A stretch of DNA of 64,000 bases, taken from positions 1,054,001-1,118,000 of the forward strand of contig CAWKLQ010000004.1 in NCBI GenBank assembly GCA_963850525.1. The letters run 5' to 3'. Numbering within the stretch: position 1 is the stretch's first letter; the number at the start of each line of letters is the position of its first letter. Position numbers and translations under genes: made by a program. Below are positions 1 to 7,170 of this stretch, piece after piece. A model generated the notes under the pieces. The model searched no databases and had not been told where the DNA came from. It saw only the letters and a program-made list of their open reading frames with translations. This DNA comes from JAEMQF01 sp963850525. Lineage in GTDB: Bacteria; Pseudomonadota; Gammaproteobacteria; Burkholderiales; Burkholderiaceae_C.

Positions 1-399
1 TGCGTCGTCGCTGAAAGCGTTTCCCGACGCGACCGCGCTGCGCGCCTGCGCGCACACGCCCGCCCAGCCGGGGGCCGGGCGTTCGCAGCCGCGCAGCAGC
101 GCAGGCCACAGCTCGGAAGGCCGGTCGCTGGACCAGCCCGGCAGCTCGGTCCAGCTGCTCGCGACCCAGCGCGAGCGCGCCTGGAGAATCGTCGCGCCGG
201 GCGCGGCACTCGGTGGCCCCGGCGTTGCAGGAGCGCTCTCCTGAGGCAAAGGCGATCTCGCTGGAGCCTCGCGCGCGGAGGGCGGCGCGACAGGCGGCGC
301 GAGCGGCGCAGTCGTGCACGCGGCGAGCAGCCCGAGAAGCGCCGCGCCCGCGCGCCCGCGCCACCGCGATGAGCGCCAAATCGGCACAATCAGCCGCAT
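1..399 (-). CDS. mltA: Membrane-bound lytic murein transglycosylase A (5' part only)
   Basis: The first 133 codons of an outer-membrane lipoprotein that cleaves peptidoglycan glycan strands, forming 1,6-anhydro-muramoyl ends; the rest lies beyond the left edge. The start ATG is at 399-397. A basic N-terminus and hydrophobic stretch lead to a lipobox LAAC with Cys28, followed by a Pro/Ala-rich linker. The visible start of the mature domain fits MltA: W..LPGW..D.....W.ALLRGC, then PGWAGVC. The gene is divergent from the small membrane gene at 431 and lies near apaG, as is common in Burkholderiales. The family call rests on this N-terminal pattern and the context, because the catalytic Asp region is not in view. 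Confidence 0.8.
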   Translation of the reverse strand, partial: MRLIVPIWRSSRWRGRAGAALLGLLAACTTAPLAPPVAPPSAREAPARSPLPQESAPATPGPPSAAPGATILQARSRWVASSWTELPGWSSDRPSELWPALLRGCERPAPGWAGVCAQARSAVASGNAFSDDA

Positions 400-430
400 C
401 GACTCAAGCCACCGGACAGCCAAGACAAAC

Positions 431-550
431 ATGTGGGTCATTTTGCTGGAAGCCCTTGGCGCCTTGCTCGTGCTGTTGCTGATCGTCTGGTGGACGATGT
501 TCGCCGGCCGCACGCGCGGCGAGCGGCGCCGCGACCCTGGCGACGAGTGA
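431..550 (+). CDS. Conserved-looking single-pass membrane micropeptide (39 aa)
   Basis: A 39-residue protein with one membrane helix (residues about 2-24, rich in Leu/Val/Ile and ending in a Trp pair) followed by a very basic, then acidic, tail (RTRGERRRD..GDE). It sits in the 180-bp gap between divergent mltA and convergent apaG. From memory, similar tiny proteins occur at this spot in other Burkholderiales, but no function is known to me. An in-frame upstream ATG at 314 would add 39 basic residues that overlap the mltA coding strand, so the start at 431 is preferred because the helix then begins at the N-terminus. No clear ribosome binding site is visible. Its size makes the call tentative. 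Confidence 0.55.
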   Translation: MWVILLEALGALLVLLLIVWWTMFAGRTRGERRRDPGDE

Positions 551-583
551 GCGTCGCGCCGGCGAACAAGCCACGCGCCGGCC

Positions 584-958
584 TCAATGCAGCGCCGAGG
601 CCAGCGTCAAACCGAATTCGTGCACGGGGGAGTCGAACGGGTGCGCGTCTTCCGTCATGCAGAAAAACGTTCCGCGCATCGTTCCGTTGGACGTGCGCAG
701 GCGCGTCCAGCTCGTGTACTCGAAACTCTCGCCGGGCTTGAGCACCGGCTGGTGGCCCACCACCGCCAGGCCGCGCACTTCCTCGGTGTGGCCGTTGGCG
801 TCGCTGATGATCCAGTGGCGCGCGATCAACTGCGCCGTCACATCGCCGGAATTGCGGATCGTCACGGTGTAGGCGAACGCGTGTTGCCCGGACTTCGGGT
901 CCGACTGCTCGGGCAAGTGGCGCACGGCGACCGTGTTCGTGAATTCGGGCTTGGACAT
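584..958 (-). CDS. apaG: ApaG domain protein
   Basis: A complete 124-residue ApaG protein, the usual length for the family. ApaG adopts a fibronectin III/immunoglobulin-like beta fold; it was linked to Co2+/Mg2+ resistance in enterobacteria, but its biochemical activity is unsettled. The family pattern is visible throughout: FAYTVTIRNSG near residue 28, LIARHWIISDANG, EVRGLAVVGHQPVLKPGE, and the C-terminal YTSW..L.T..GTMRGTFFCMT. A TAGAAT box ends six bases before the ATG, so the transcript is probably leaderless. In related genomes apaG is usually divergent from rpe; here a 5-kb regulatory module separates them. Confidence 0.95.
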   Translation of the reverse strand: MSKPEFTNTVAVRHLPEQSDPKSGQHAFAYTVTIRNSGDVTAQLIARHWIISDANGHTEEVRGLAVVGHQPVLKPGESFEYTSWTRLRTSNGTMRGTFFCMTEDAHPFDSPVHEFGLTLASALH

Positions 959-964
959 GGGGCG

Positions 965-970
965 ATTCTA
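965..970 (-). promoter_or_regulatory. -10 box of apaG
   Basis: Read on the minus strand the hexamer is TAGAAT, with six bases between it and the apaG ATG. With normal initiation 6-8 nt downstream of the -10 box, transcription would begin at or next to the start codon. The same box and spacing precede rpe at 6462. Confidence 0.5.
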
Positions 971-1056
971 GGAGCTGGTCGGCCTGGGGCCGGGGAGTGC
1001 CTTGGGCGCGCTTGACGCCAGCGCCGCTGTGGGCCCGCGCCGACCGGCACGCGGCG

Positions 1057-1084
1057 TTGCTTCACATGCATATGCATTTATACT
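1057..1084 (+). promoter_or_regulatory. marR promoter with palindromic operator
   Basis: A -35 TTGCTT (1057-1062) and a -10 TATACT (1079-1084) are separated by 16 bases. The spacer contains the perfect 12-bp palindrome ATGCATATGCAT (1066-1077). The marR ATG follows six bases after the -10 box. An operator placed between the promoter elements is the typical design for autorepression by MarR proteins. A related palindrome lies just after marR. The assignment is inferred from position and symmetry. Confidence 0.6.
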
Positions 1085-1090
1085 GGCCGC

Positions 1091-1534
1091 ATGGTGGATC
1101 TGGTCGATCGATTTGCGGCGTCGGGCTTTGAGTGCGTGTGCGGCAACATGCGCATGGCGGCTCGCGCCGTCACGGTAATCTACAACCGCCACCTGCGCCC
1201 GGCGGGCTTGCAGGCGACGCAGATGACGGTGCTGTGGGCCGTCGTCGCCAAACGCTCGGCCACCGTCAAAGACATCGCCGAGACGATCGTCATGGACCAG
1301 ACGACCTTGCTGCGCAATCTGCGAATCTTGCATCGGCGCGGTCTGGTGTCGATGACGGTGGGCGACGACCGACGCCAGCGCATCGTCGCTGCCACGCCCG
1401 CAGGCCTGGAACAATTTGCCGCCGCGTTGCCCCAGTGGCAACGTGCGCAGAAGGAGATCGATTCGGCGCTGGGTCAAGGGGGCCTGGAAATCATGAACAA
1501 GAAACTGCTCAAGCTGGTGAGGTCGGTTCAGTAG
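1091..1534 (+). CDS. MarR-family transcriptional regulator
   Basis: A 147-residue winged-helix regulator of the MarR family, typically a dimeric repressor released by small aromatic or other ligands. The DNA-binding core is visible: LQATQMTVLW (about residue 38), a recognition helix region TVKDIAETIVMDQTTLLRNLRILHRRG (about 58-83), and the wing segment VGDDRRQRIVAATPAG with the usual D-x-R motif. Symmetric operator-like sequences flank the gene: ATGCATATGCAT in its own promoter and TGTATATGCATATACA just before the following AraC gene. This suggests that it represses itself and the downstream AraC/response regulator genes. The ligand is unknown. Confidence 0.9.
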   Translation: MVDLVDRFAASGFECVCGNMRMAARAVTVIYNRHLRPAGLQATQMTVLWAVVAKRSATVKDIAETIVMDQTTLLRNLRILHRRGLVSMTVGDDRRQRIVAATPAGLEQFAAALPQWQRAQKEIDSALGQGGLEIMNKKLLKLVRSVQ

Positions 1535-1555
1535 CGATTCCCCTTTTTTTGTCGA

Positions 1556-1571
1556 TGTATATGCATATACA
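1556..1571. promoter_or_regulatory. 16-bp perfect palindrome upstream of the AraC gene
   Basis: TGTATATGCATATACA is identical to its reverse complement and shares the TATGCAT core with the palindrome in the marR promoter. It lies between a possible -35 TTGTCG (1549-1554) and -10 TACAGT (1574-1579), upstream of the AraC-family start at 1601. It is the best candidate for a second MarR operator. Confidence 0.55.
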
Positions 1572-1600
1572 GCTACAGTGAAACAACAGGCGCCACCGAC

Positions 1601-2458
1601 ATGCCCACCTGGGAATGCATTGATCAGTGCGAGGCTGCCGCCGCGTCGGGTGGCGGGACTCCGCGCGCGGGCCAGGGCAGCGGTCGCTGCGCGCACCCCA
1701 CCGACACGCGCTTGTGCGTCAAGACCGTCGTGTGCGGCAGCGAATGGCTCGAACGCAACCACCGCACGATCCGGCTCGACGAAGACAGCTTCCTGATCGA
1801 AAGCGGGTCGGCATCGACCTCCCATGCGGGTCGCAGCGAAGCTCGACCATTGGCCCTGCATTTCACGCCGTCGCAGGTCGACCGCGCGCTGCACGGCGCG
1901 GCGCTGCCGGTGTTTCGCGACCATGTTCGGCTCAAGGCCGGCCGCATCGGCGCGCAGTTGCGCACAATCGAAAACGCCCTGCAGTCCGGCAGCGCCGCGC
2001 CCGGGTGGCTCGACGAGCAAATCGTGGAATTGCTGCAGGGACTGGTCAGCGCCGAGCAAGAAGTCGACGAGGCCGCGCAGCGCATCAATTGCGTGAAGGC
2101 GGCGACGCGCCAGGAACTGATGCGCCGCCTGCTGCTTGCCACCGACTTCATCCACGGCCACTACGAAATGCCCCTGCAACTCGACGACATCGCCCAGGCG
2201 GCGCGCCTGTCGCGCTTCCACCTCGTTCGGCTGTTCCGACAGGTGCTCGGCGTCACGCCGCACGCGTACCTGCTGGACAGGCGCCTCAGCGTCGCCCGGC
2301 GCCTGCTGAGGACGTGCGACAGCGATCTGAACTCCATCGCCATGCACTCCGGTTTCGGCAACCGCTGGTCGCTGTTCCGCAAGCTCCAGGCGCAGCACGG
2401 CACGGGGGGGCGCGCGCTGCGCGACGCGCGCCAGCAGACGGGCCGCGCATCGGCCTGA
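1601..2458 (+). CDS. AraC-family transcriptional regulator
   Basis: A 285-residue regulator with the double helix-turn-helix of AraC/XylS proteins at the C-terminus (about residues 185-275). It shows DFIHGHYEMPLQLDDIAQAARLS, then FHLVRLFRQVLGVTPHAYLLDRR, and a second unit AMHSGFGNRWSLFRKLQAQHG. The N-terminal 170 residues are not a clear cupin and presumably sense a ligand. The gene follows the 16-bp palindrome and is followed after 5 bp by the response regulator, so the two are probably co-transcribed. The start ATG at 1601 lies 30 bases after the palindrome; a later start is possible because the first 35 residues are low-complexity. Confidence 0.85.
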   Translation: MPTWECIDQCEAAAASGGGTPRAGQGSGRCAHPTDTRLCVKTVVCGSEWLERNHRTIRLDEDSFLIESGSASTSHAGRSEARPLALHFTPSQVDRALHGAALPVFRDHVRLKAGRIGAQLRTIENALQSGSAAPGWLDEQIVELLQGLVSAEQEVDEAAQRINCVKAATRQELMRRLLLATDFIHGHYEMPLQLDDIAQAARLSRFHLVRLFRQVLGVTPHAYLLDRRLSVARRLLRTCDSDLNSIAMHSGFGNRWSLFRKLQAQHGTGGRALRDARQQTGRASA

Positions 2459-2463
2459 GAAAC

Positions 2464-3204
2464 ATGACCTACACCTGTCTGATCATCGAGCGCGATCGGT
2501 TGTTGTCAAGAGAAGTGGCGCGTGAATTCCCGGGCTTCGGCTTCAGGCCCTACCCGGTGCAGTCGAGCGCGACGGCGCTCAGCATTCTTCGGCAATGGAA
2601 GTTCGACGCGGCACTCGTCGACGCTGACGGCTTCGGTGCCGACTACGTCGACGTGCTGCGCCGCGTGCACGCCAGCTACCGATCCCCCTTGGTGATGCTG
2701 TCGAGCGCTCCCGATGAGCAGCGCCAATTGCTCGGGCTCGAGTCGGGCGCCACGGACGTCATCGTCAAGCCGGCCTCGCCGCGCCTGATTTGCGCCAAGT
2801 TGACCCGCCTCATCGAGTCCGCCGGCCAACCGTCGTCGGCGGACACGACGGGCGAAGTCCGCATCGGCCCCTTGCTGATGGACTCGCAACGCGGCCTCGC
2901 GTTCATCGGCGATGCGCCGCTGAAGCTCACCGTGCAGGAGTTCGACTTGCTCTTTCTCCTGGCGTCGCACCCCGGACAGTTTGTCGACCGCGAGACCATC
3001 GTTCGCACCCTGCGCGGAACCGCCGAGTCGATCGGCCGCGGCGCCGATGTGCACGTCTATCGCATCCGCAAGAAGATCAGAGATCGCGATGTCGATACCT
3101 TGCGGCTCGACACCATCTATGGCCGCGGTTATTGCCTCACCGAGCAAGCCCCTGCGGTTTGCTCGGCCGTACCGCTGCGCAGCGAGCCCATGCCGGTGGC
3201 TTGA
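2464..3204 (+). CDS. OmpR/PhoB-type response regulator
   Basis: A 246-residue two-domain regulator. The receiver domain (residues 1-120) keeps the likely phosphoacceptor Asp53 (ALVDADG), Ser80 and Lys102 (VIVKPASP). The usual acidic pair near the N-terminus is changed to IIERD. The C-terminal winged helix (about 135-230) shows LTVQEFDLLFLLASHPGQFVDRETI and HVYRIRKKIRD, ending LDTIYGRGYCL as in PhoB/OmpR proteins. The start at 2464 is six bases after the AraC stop. No histidine kinase gene is adjacent, so it is an orphan here. The TonB receptor gene follows after a 221-bp gap holding a direct repeat suited to an OmpR-type regulator. Confidence 0.88.
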   Translation: MTYTCLIIERDRLLSREVAREFPGFGFRPYPVQSSATALSILRQWKFDAALVDADGFGADYVDVLRRVHASYRSPLVMLSSAPDEQRQLLGLESGATDVIVKPASPRLICAKLTRLIESAGQPSSADTTGEVRIGPLLMDSQRGLAFIGDAPLKLTVQEFDLLFLLASHPGQFVDRETIVRTLRGTAESIGRGADVHVYRIRKKIRDRDVDTLRLDTIYGRGYCLTEQAPAVCSAVPLRSEPMPVA

Positions 3205-3245
3205 ACTCGCGCTCGAGGCCTGGCGAACCGCCACGCCAGCGAAAC

Positions 3246-3265
3246 TGTTTCAGTCCTGTTTCAGT
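3246..3265 (+). promoter_or_regulatory. Direct repeat upstream of the TonB receptor gene
   Basis: TGTTTCAGT occurs twice, at 3246-3254 and 3257-3265, with start-to-start spacing of 11 bp (one helical turn). OmpR/PhoB-type regulators usually bind head-to-tail repeats with about this spacing. The site lies between the response regulator gene and the receptor start at 3426. GAAAC (3241) and GTTTC (3247) also form a short inverted repeat around the first copy. The function is inferred. Confidence 0.4.
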
Positions 3266-3425
3266 GGCGCACACGACGCGTTGCGCGAGCACCCGGGCTG
3301 CGCAAATTCGCAAGAACAGCAACGCGAAGGCGAGGTCCGTTTCGTACCCTGTCCGTACCCGGCCCCTGCGCCGGACTCTTTGATTCATCAAACTTTGCCG
3401 ACATCGATCGGCGTACGGAGACATC

Positions 3426-6368
3426 ATGTTTCACAGAACCAGACTCAGTTCGGGGTTGATGATGGCGTTCGGCGGAACGCTGGCGCTGGGCACGGCGCCG
3501 GCGTTCGCGCAACAGCAGCTCGAGCGCGTCGAAATCACCGGCTCGTCGATCCGCCGCATCGAGGCGGACACGGCGCTCCCGGTGCAGATCGTGACGCGCG
3601 AAGAAATTGCCCGCACGGGGGCGAGCAGCACGGAGCAACTGCTTCAATCCATCTCGGCGATATCGTCTCAAGGCGCGGTCAATGGCGCCACCGGTGCCGG
3701 CAACTCGACCTATGGTCAATCGTCGATCTCGCTGCGTGGCCTGGGAGAAGACCGCACCTTGGTCTTGGTGAACGGTCGCCGCTTGGCACTTTTTGCCGGC
3801 GGCAACGGCGGCTCGGTCAACATCAATTCGATTCCACTGGCGGCGATCGACAGGGTCGAGATCTTCAAAGACGGTGCGTCGGGTGTGTACGGCTCGGACG
3901 CGATCGCCGGGGTCGTCAATTTCATACTCACGAAGGACTTTCGCGGCATTGAAGTCGGTGCCACCGCAGGATCGCCGACGCGCAGCGGCGGCGGCAAGAC
4001 GCAGCGGGCCCATGTGGTCGCCGGCTTTGGCGATGTCACGCAAAACCGCTTCAATGTGACGCTGTCGGCGTCGCTGGAAAAGGAGTCGGCGTTGTTCGCG
4101 AAAGACCGCAAGTTCGCCAGGACAGGCAACATCCCGCCTTTCGTCTCCGCCGCGGCGACGGGCCAGGGCAACATCGAGGGCGCGTACAACCCGGGCAGCG
4201 GCGCACCGTATAACGCCGCCGACGAAGACGCGACGCAGTTCATTCCGGGAACGACGACGGTCCTATCGCCCCCGGGCAATACGCCGGGGCGGCAGGTGCG
4301 CACGAACCCGGCATTTCCGGCGGCCCCTGGAGACCCGGCACAGTCTCCCAACCTCGTGTTGTTCGGCAACAGCCCGGGTGCGGGCTACGGCAACCCGCTT
4401 GCCGCGCCTGATCAATGCGCGTCGGTCAACATGTACCTGGACCCTGTCGCGACGACCACGGGCGCGCCCTATTGCTCGTACGACAGCAACAAGGATGTCG
4501 GATTGATACCGAAGCGCGACCTGGCCACGCTGAGCGGCAACCTCACGTTCAAGTTGACCGACACGCTCGAGGGGTTCGCCGACCTGCTCTATTCGCGCAC
4601 CAAGGTCACGCAGCAATTCCAGCCCAGCCCGATGCGTCGCAGCTTCTCGGTGACGGACAGCGCGTTTGCATTGCAGGGTGTCGACCCGGTCTTGCTGATT
4701 CGACCGACAAACCCGGTCTACAACTCGATCCTCGTCCCCTACCTGAATGCGCAACACACCCGCGACACCACGCAGGGCTTCGACCAGCTGATCGGCCAGC
4801 CGTTGGCGGTGACGGCGCGCGTCTTCGATTTCGGCCCTCGAACCCAAGTCGACATCGCGACCCAGTCGCGCGTCAGCGGGGGACTGCGCGGCACCTTTGC
4901 CAAGCAGGACTGGGAAATTGCCGCATCGCGCAACGAGAGCAAGCTGGAGGGTACCGTCCCGGAGGGCTTTTTCTCTCAGGTGGCGTTCACTCGAGTGGTC
5001 AATTCGCGCGACGACTACAACCCATGGTCGCTGCAGCAATCGGCGGCGTTCAATGCGGCGCTCGCAGCAGCCGGGGCGAAATACACGGGCGCGTCGCTCG
5101 ATGCAAATTCGAAGGCCACCGAACTCGACGGCAAGGTGACCGGTGAAGTTACCAACCTCCCCGCCGGCCCGCTCCAGTACGCCGCGGGGCTGCAGTATCG
5201 CGAGGAATCGTTCGTCACCAAGCCCAGCGCGGCGCTGCAGTCCGGCGACATCGCCGGGCTGGGCGGCGGCGTGCCTCCCGTGGACCGTGATCGGAAAATC
5301 GGTTCGGCATTTGGCGAGCTGAATGTCCCGATCGTCAAAGGACTCGACGGGAACCTCGCGCTGCGCTACGACAAATACAGTGGCATCGGCAATTCCAACA
5401 GCTACAAGGGCTCGTTGCGCTACCAGCCGGTTCGCGAAATCACGCTGCGCGGCTCGACGGGCACCGGGTTTCGCGCGCCGACGCTGGTCGACCTGTACCA
5501 ACCGCAGGCCCTCGGCTCGTCCGAACAATTCAACGACACAGGTCCCGGCGGCACGGGGCAGACCGATCTCCAGGTGAACTCGCTGACCGGCGGCAACCCG
5601 AATCTGAAGCCTGAAAAGGCCGACCAGTACACCTTGGGGATCGTGGCGCAGCCCTCGAAGAACTTCTCTGTCTCGCTTGACTATTTCAACGCTCGCGTCA
5701 AGAACATCATCGCGTTGCCGTCAGCGCAAGAAGTGGTGTCGCGCTTCCGCGCCGGGGACCCCGCCTACGCCGGGCTGGTGCGCCTGGCCGGCAACGACAT
5801 CGATTTCATCGAGCAGACCTTGCAAAACGTGGGCAGCGCGAAAACGCAGGGCATCGACCTCGAAGCGACGCATCGCAGCACTTTCGATCTGGGGCGACTG
5901 GACCTGTATATGGCAGGAACCTACATGATCCAGTTCGACCAGACGAGCCCTGGCGGCGCGTTGTCGAAGAAGGTCGGAACGATGGTCGAACCCGACGGAA
6001 CTCCTGTTCTGAGCAGCCACAGCAGCATCCAGGATGGCGTCGTGCTGCGCTGGAAACATTACCTGAGCGCCACCTGGACGCAAGGGCCCTGGGCGGTCAC
6101 GCTGGCGCAAAACTATCGGCGCGGCTATCGAGACGGCAATGACCTCAACGGCAGCCCGCACTTTGTTCCCGATGAGGCGATTTACGATGCCAATGTGGCC
6201 TTCACCGGAGTGCCCAACCTGAAGTTGGCGATCGGGGTTCGCAACCTCTTTGACAAAGATCCGCCGATCTTCATCCCCACGAGCAATCAGTTCCAGGGCG
6301 GTTACGACGTCACCCAATACGACCCTCGCGCACGCTTCGTCTACTTCACTGCCTCCTACAAGTTCTAG
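3426..6368 (+). CDS. TonB-dependent outer-membrane receptor
   Basis: A 980-residue outer-membrane transporter that imports a ligand using energy from TonB-ExbBD. A cleavable signal peptide ends near ALGTAPAFAQ. A TonB-box-like segment LERVEITGS precedes the plug domain, which shows SSISLRGLGEDRTLVLVNGRR and DGASGVYGSDAIAGVVNF. The rest is a long barrel with LRGSTGTGFRAPTLVDLY and NPNLKPEKADQYTLG. The C-terminus RARFVYFTASYKF ends in an aromatic residue, as needed for barrel insertion. The sequence resembles large receptors for carbohydrates or other organic ligands more than compact siderophore receptors. Its substrate cannot be read from the sequence. The three regulators upstream probably control it. 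Confidence 0.9.
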   Translation: MFHRTRLSSGLMMAFGGTLALGTAPAFAQQQLERVEITGSSIRRIEADTALPVQIVTREEIARTGASSTEQLLQSISAISSQGAVNGATGAGNSTYGQSSISLRGLGEDRTLVLVNGRRLALFAGGNGGSVNINSIPLAAIDRVEIFKDGASGVYGSDAIAGVVNFILTKDFRGIEVGATAGSPTRSGGGKTQRAHVVAGFGDVTQNRFNVTLSASLEKESALFAKDRKFARTGNIPPFVSAAATGQGNIEGAYNPGSGAPYNAADEDATQFIPGTTTVLSPPGNTPGRQVRTNPAFPAAPGDPAQSPNLVLFGNSPGAGYGNPLAAPDQCASVNMYLDPVATTTGAPYCSYDSNKDVGLIPKRDLATLSGNLTFKLTDTLEGFADLLYSRTKVTQQFQPSPMRRSFSVTDSAFALQGVDPVLLIRPTNPVYNSILVPYLNAQHTRDTTQGFDQLIGQPLAVTARVFDFGPRTQVDIATQSRVSGGLRGTFAKQDWEIAASRNESKLEGTVPEGFFSQVAFTRVVNSRDDYNPWSLQQSAAFNAALAAAGAKYTGASLDANSKATELDGKVTGEVTNLPAGPLQYAAGLQYREESFVTKPSAALQSGDIAGLGGGVPPVDRDRKIGSAFGELNVPIVKGLDGNLALRYDKYSGIGNSNSYKGSLRYQPVREITLRGSTGTGFRAPTLVDLYQPQALGSSEQFNDTGPGGTGQTDLQVNSLTGGNPNLKPEKADQYTLGIVAQPSKNFSVSLDYFNARVKNIIALPSAQEVVSRFRAGDPAYAGLVRLAGNDIDFIEQTLQNVGSAKTQGIDLEATHRSTFDLGRLDLYMAGTYMIQFDQTSPGGALSKKVGTMVEPDGTPVLSSHSSIQDGVVLRWKHYLSATWTQGPWAVTLAQNYRRGYRDGNDLNGSPHFVPDEAIYDANVAFTGVPNLKLAIGVRNLFDKDPPIFIPTSNQFQGGYDVTQYDPRARFVYFTASYKF

Positions 6369-6461
6369 TTGCAGCGCGGGCAGGCTGCTGCCTGCGGCGT
6401 CGGTCAGGCAGGCCGACGCGCGCGGAGCGCCGGGCGAACCCAGGGGTGCGATGCGCATCCC

Positions 6462-6467
6462 TAGAAT
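6462..6467 (+). promoter_or_regulatory. -10 box of rpe
   Basis: TAGAAT ends six bases before the rpe ATG, the same box and spacing seen before apaG. No Shine-Dalgarno sequence lies between them, so a leaderless or near-leaderless transcript is likely. Confidence 0.5.
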
Positions 6468-6473
6468 CGCCTC

Positions 6474-7169
6474 ATGCCAAGCTCCCTCGCCACGCCAACC
6501 TATCGCATCGCCCCGAGCATCCTTTCCGCCGACTTCGCGCGCCTGGGCGACGAAGTGCGCGATGTGATTCGCGCCGGCGCCGACTGGATCCACTTCGACG
6601 TGATGGACAACCACTACGTCCCGAACCTGACGTTCGGGCCGATGGTGTGTGCCGCGCTGAAACCGCACGCCGTGCGTGACGACGGCACGAAAGTGCCGAT
6701 CGACGTGCACTTGATGGTGCGGCCAGTGGACGAGCTCGCTGCCGCGTTCGCCCAGGCCGGCGCCGACCTGATTTCGTTCCACCCCGACGCTTCGACGCAT
6801 GTCGATCGCAGCCTGCAGCTCATCAAGGCGGCGGGTTGCCGAACCGGCCTCGTATTCAACCCGGCCGCGCCGCTGAGTGTTCTCGAGTGGACGATCGACA
6901 AGCTCGACCTGGTGCTCGTGATGAGCGTGAACCCGGGCTTTGGTGGGCAGAGTTTCATCCCCGGCGCGCTGAAGAAGATCGAACAGGTGCGGCGCCTGAT
7001 CGAGCGCAGCGGGCGCGACATCCGCCTCGAAGTCGACGGCGGCATCAACGCCGACAACATCCGAAGTGTTGCGGACGCCGGGGCCGACACCTTTGTCGCC
7101 GGCAGTGCCGTGTTCGGCAAACCCGACTACCGCAGCGCGATTGGCGCGCTACGCGAGCGCCTCGTGTAG
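6474..7169 (+). CDS. rpe: Ribulose-phosphate 3-epimerase
   Basis: A 231-residue TIM-barrel enzyme that interconverts D-ribulose 5-phosphate and D-xylulose 5-phosphate in the pentose phosphate and Calvin pathways. Family motifs are all present: APSILSADFARLGDEV at the N-terminus, IHFDVMDNHYVPNLTFGP with a metal-binding His/Asp, VHLMV, LVMSVNPGFGGQSFIP, and the second catalytic Asp in EVDGGI. The phosphate-binding VAGSAVF is near the C-terminus. The length matches the family. In many Burkholderiales rpe is followed by gph and trpE; here it is followed tail-to-tail by an EAL gene. Confidence 0.97.
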   Translation: MPSSLATPTYRIAPSILSADFARLGDEVRDVIRAGADWIHFDVMDNHYVPNLTFGPMVCAALKPHAVRDDGTKVPIDVHLMVRPVDELAAAFAQAGADLISFHPDASTHVDRSLQLIKAAGCRTGLVFNPAAPLSVLEWTIDKLDLVLVMSVNPGFGGQSFIPGALKKIEQVRRLIERSGRDIRLEVDGGINADNIRSVADAGADTFVAGSAVFGKPDYRSAIGALRERLV

Positions 7170-7170
7170 C

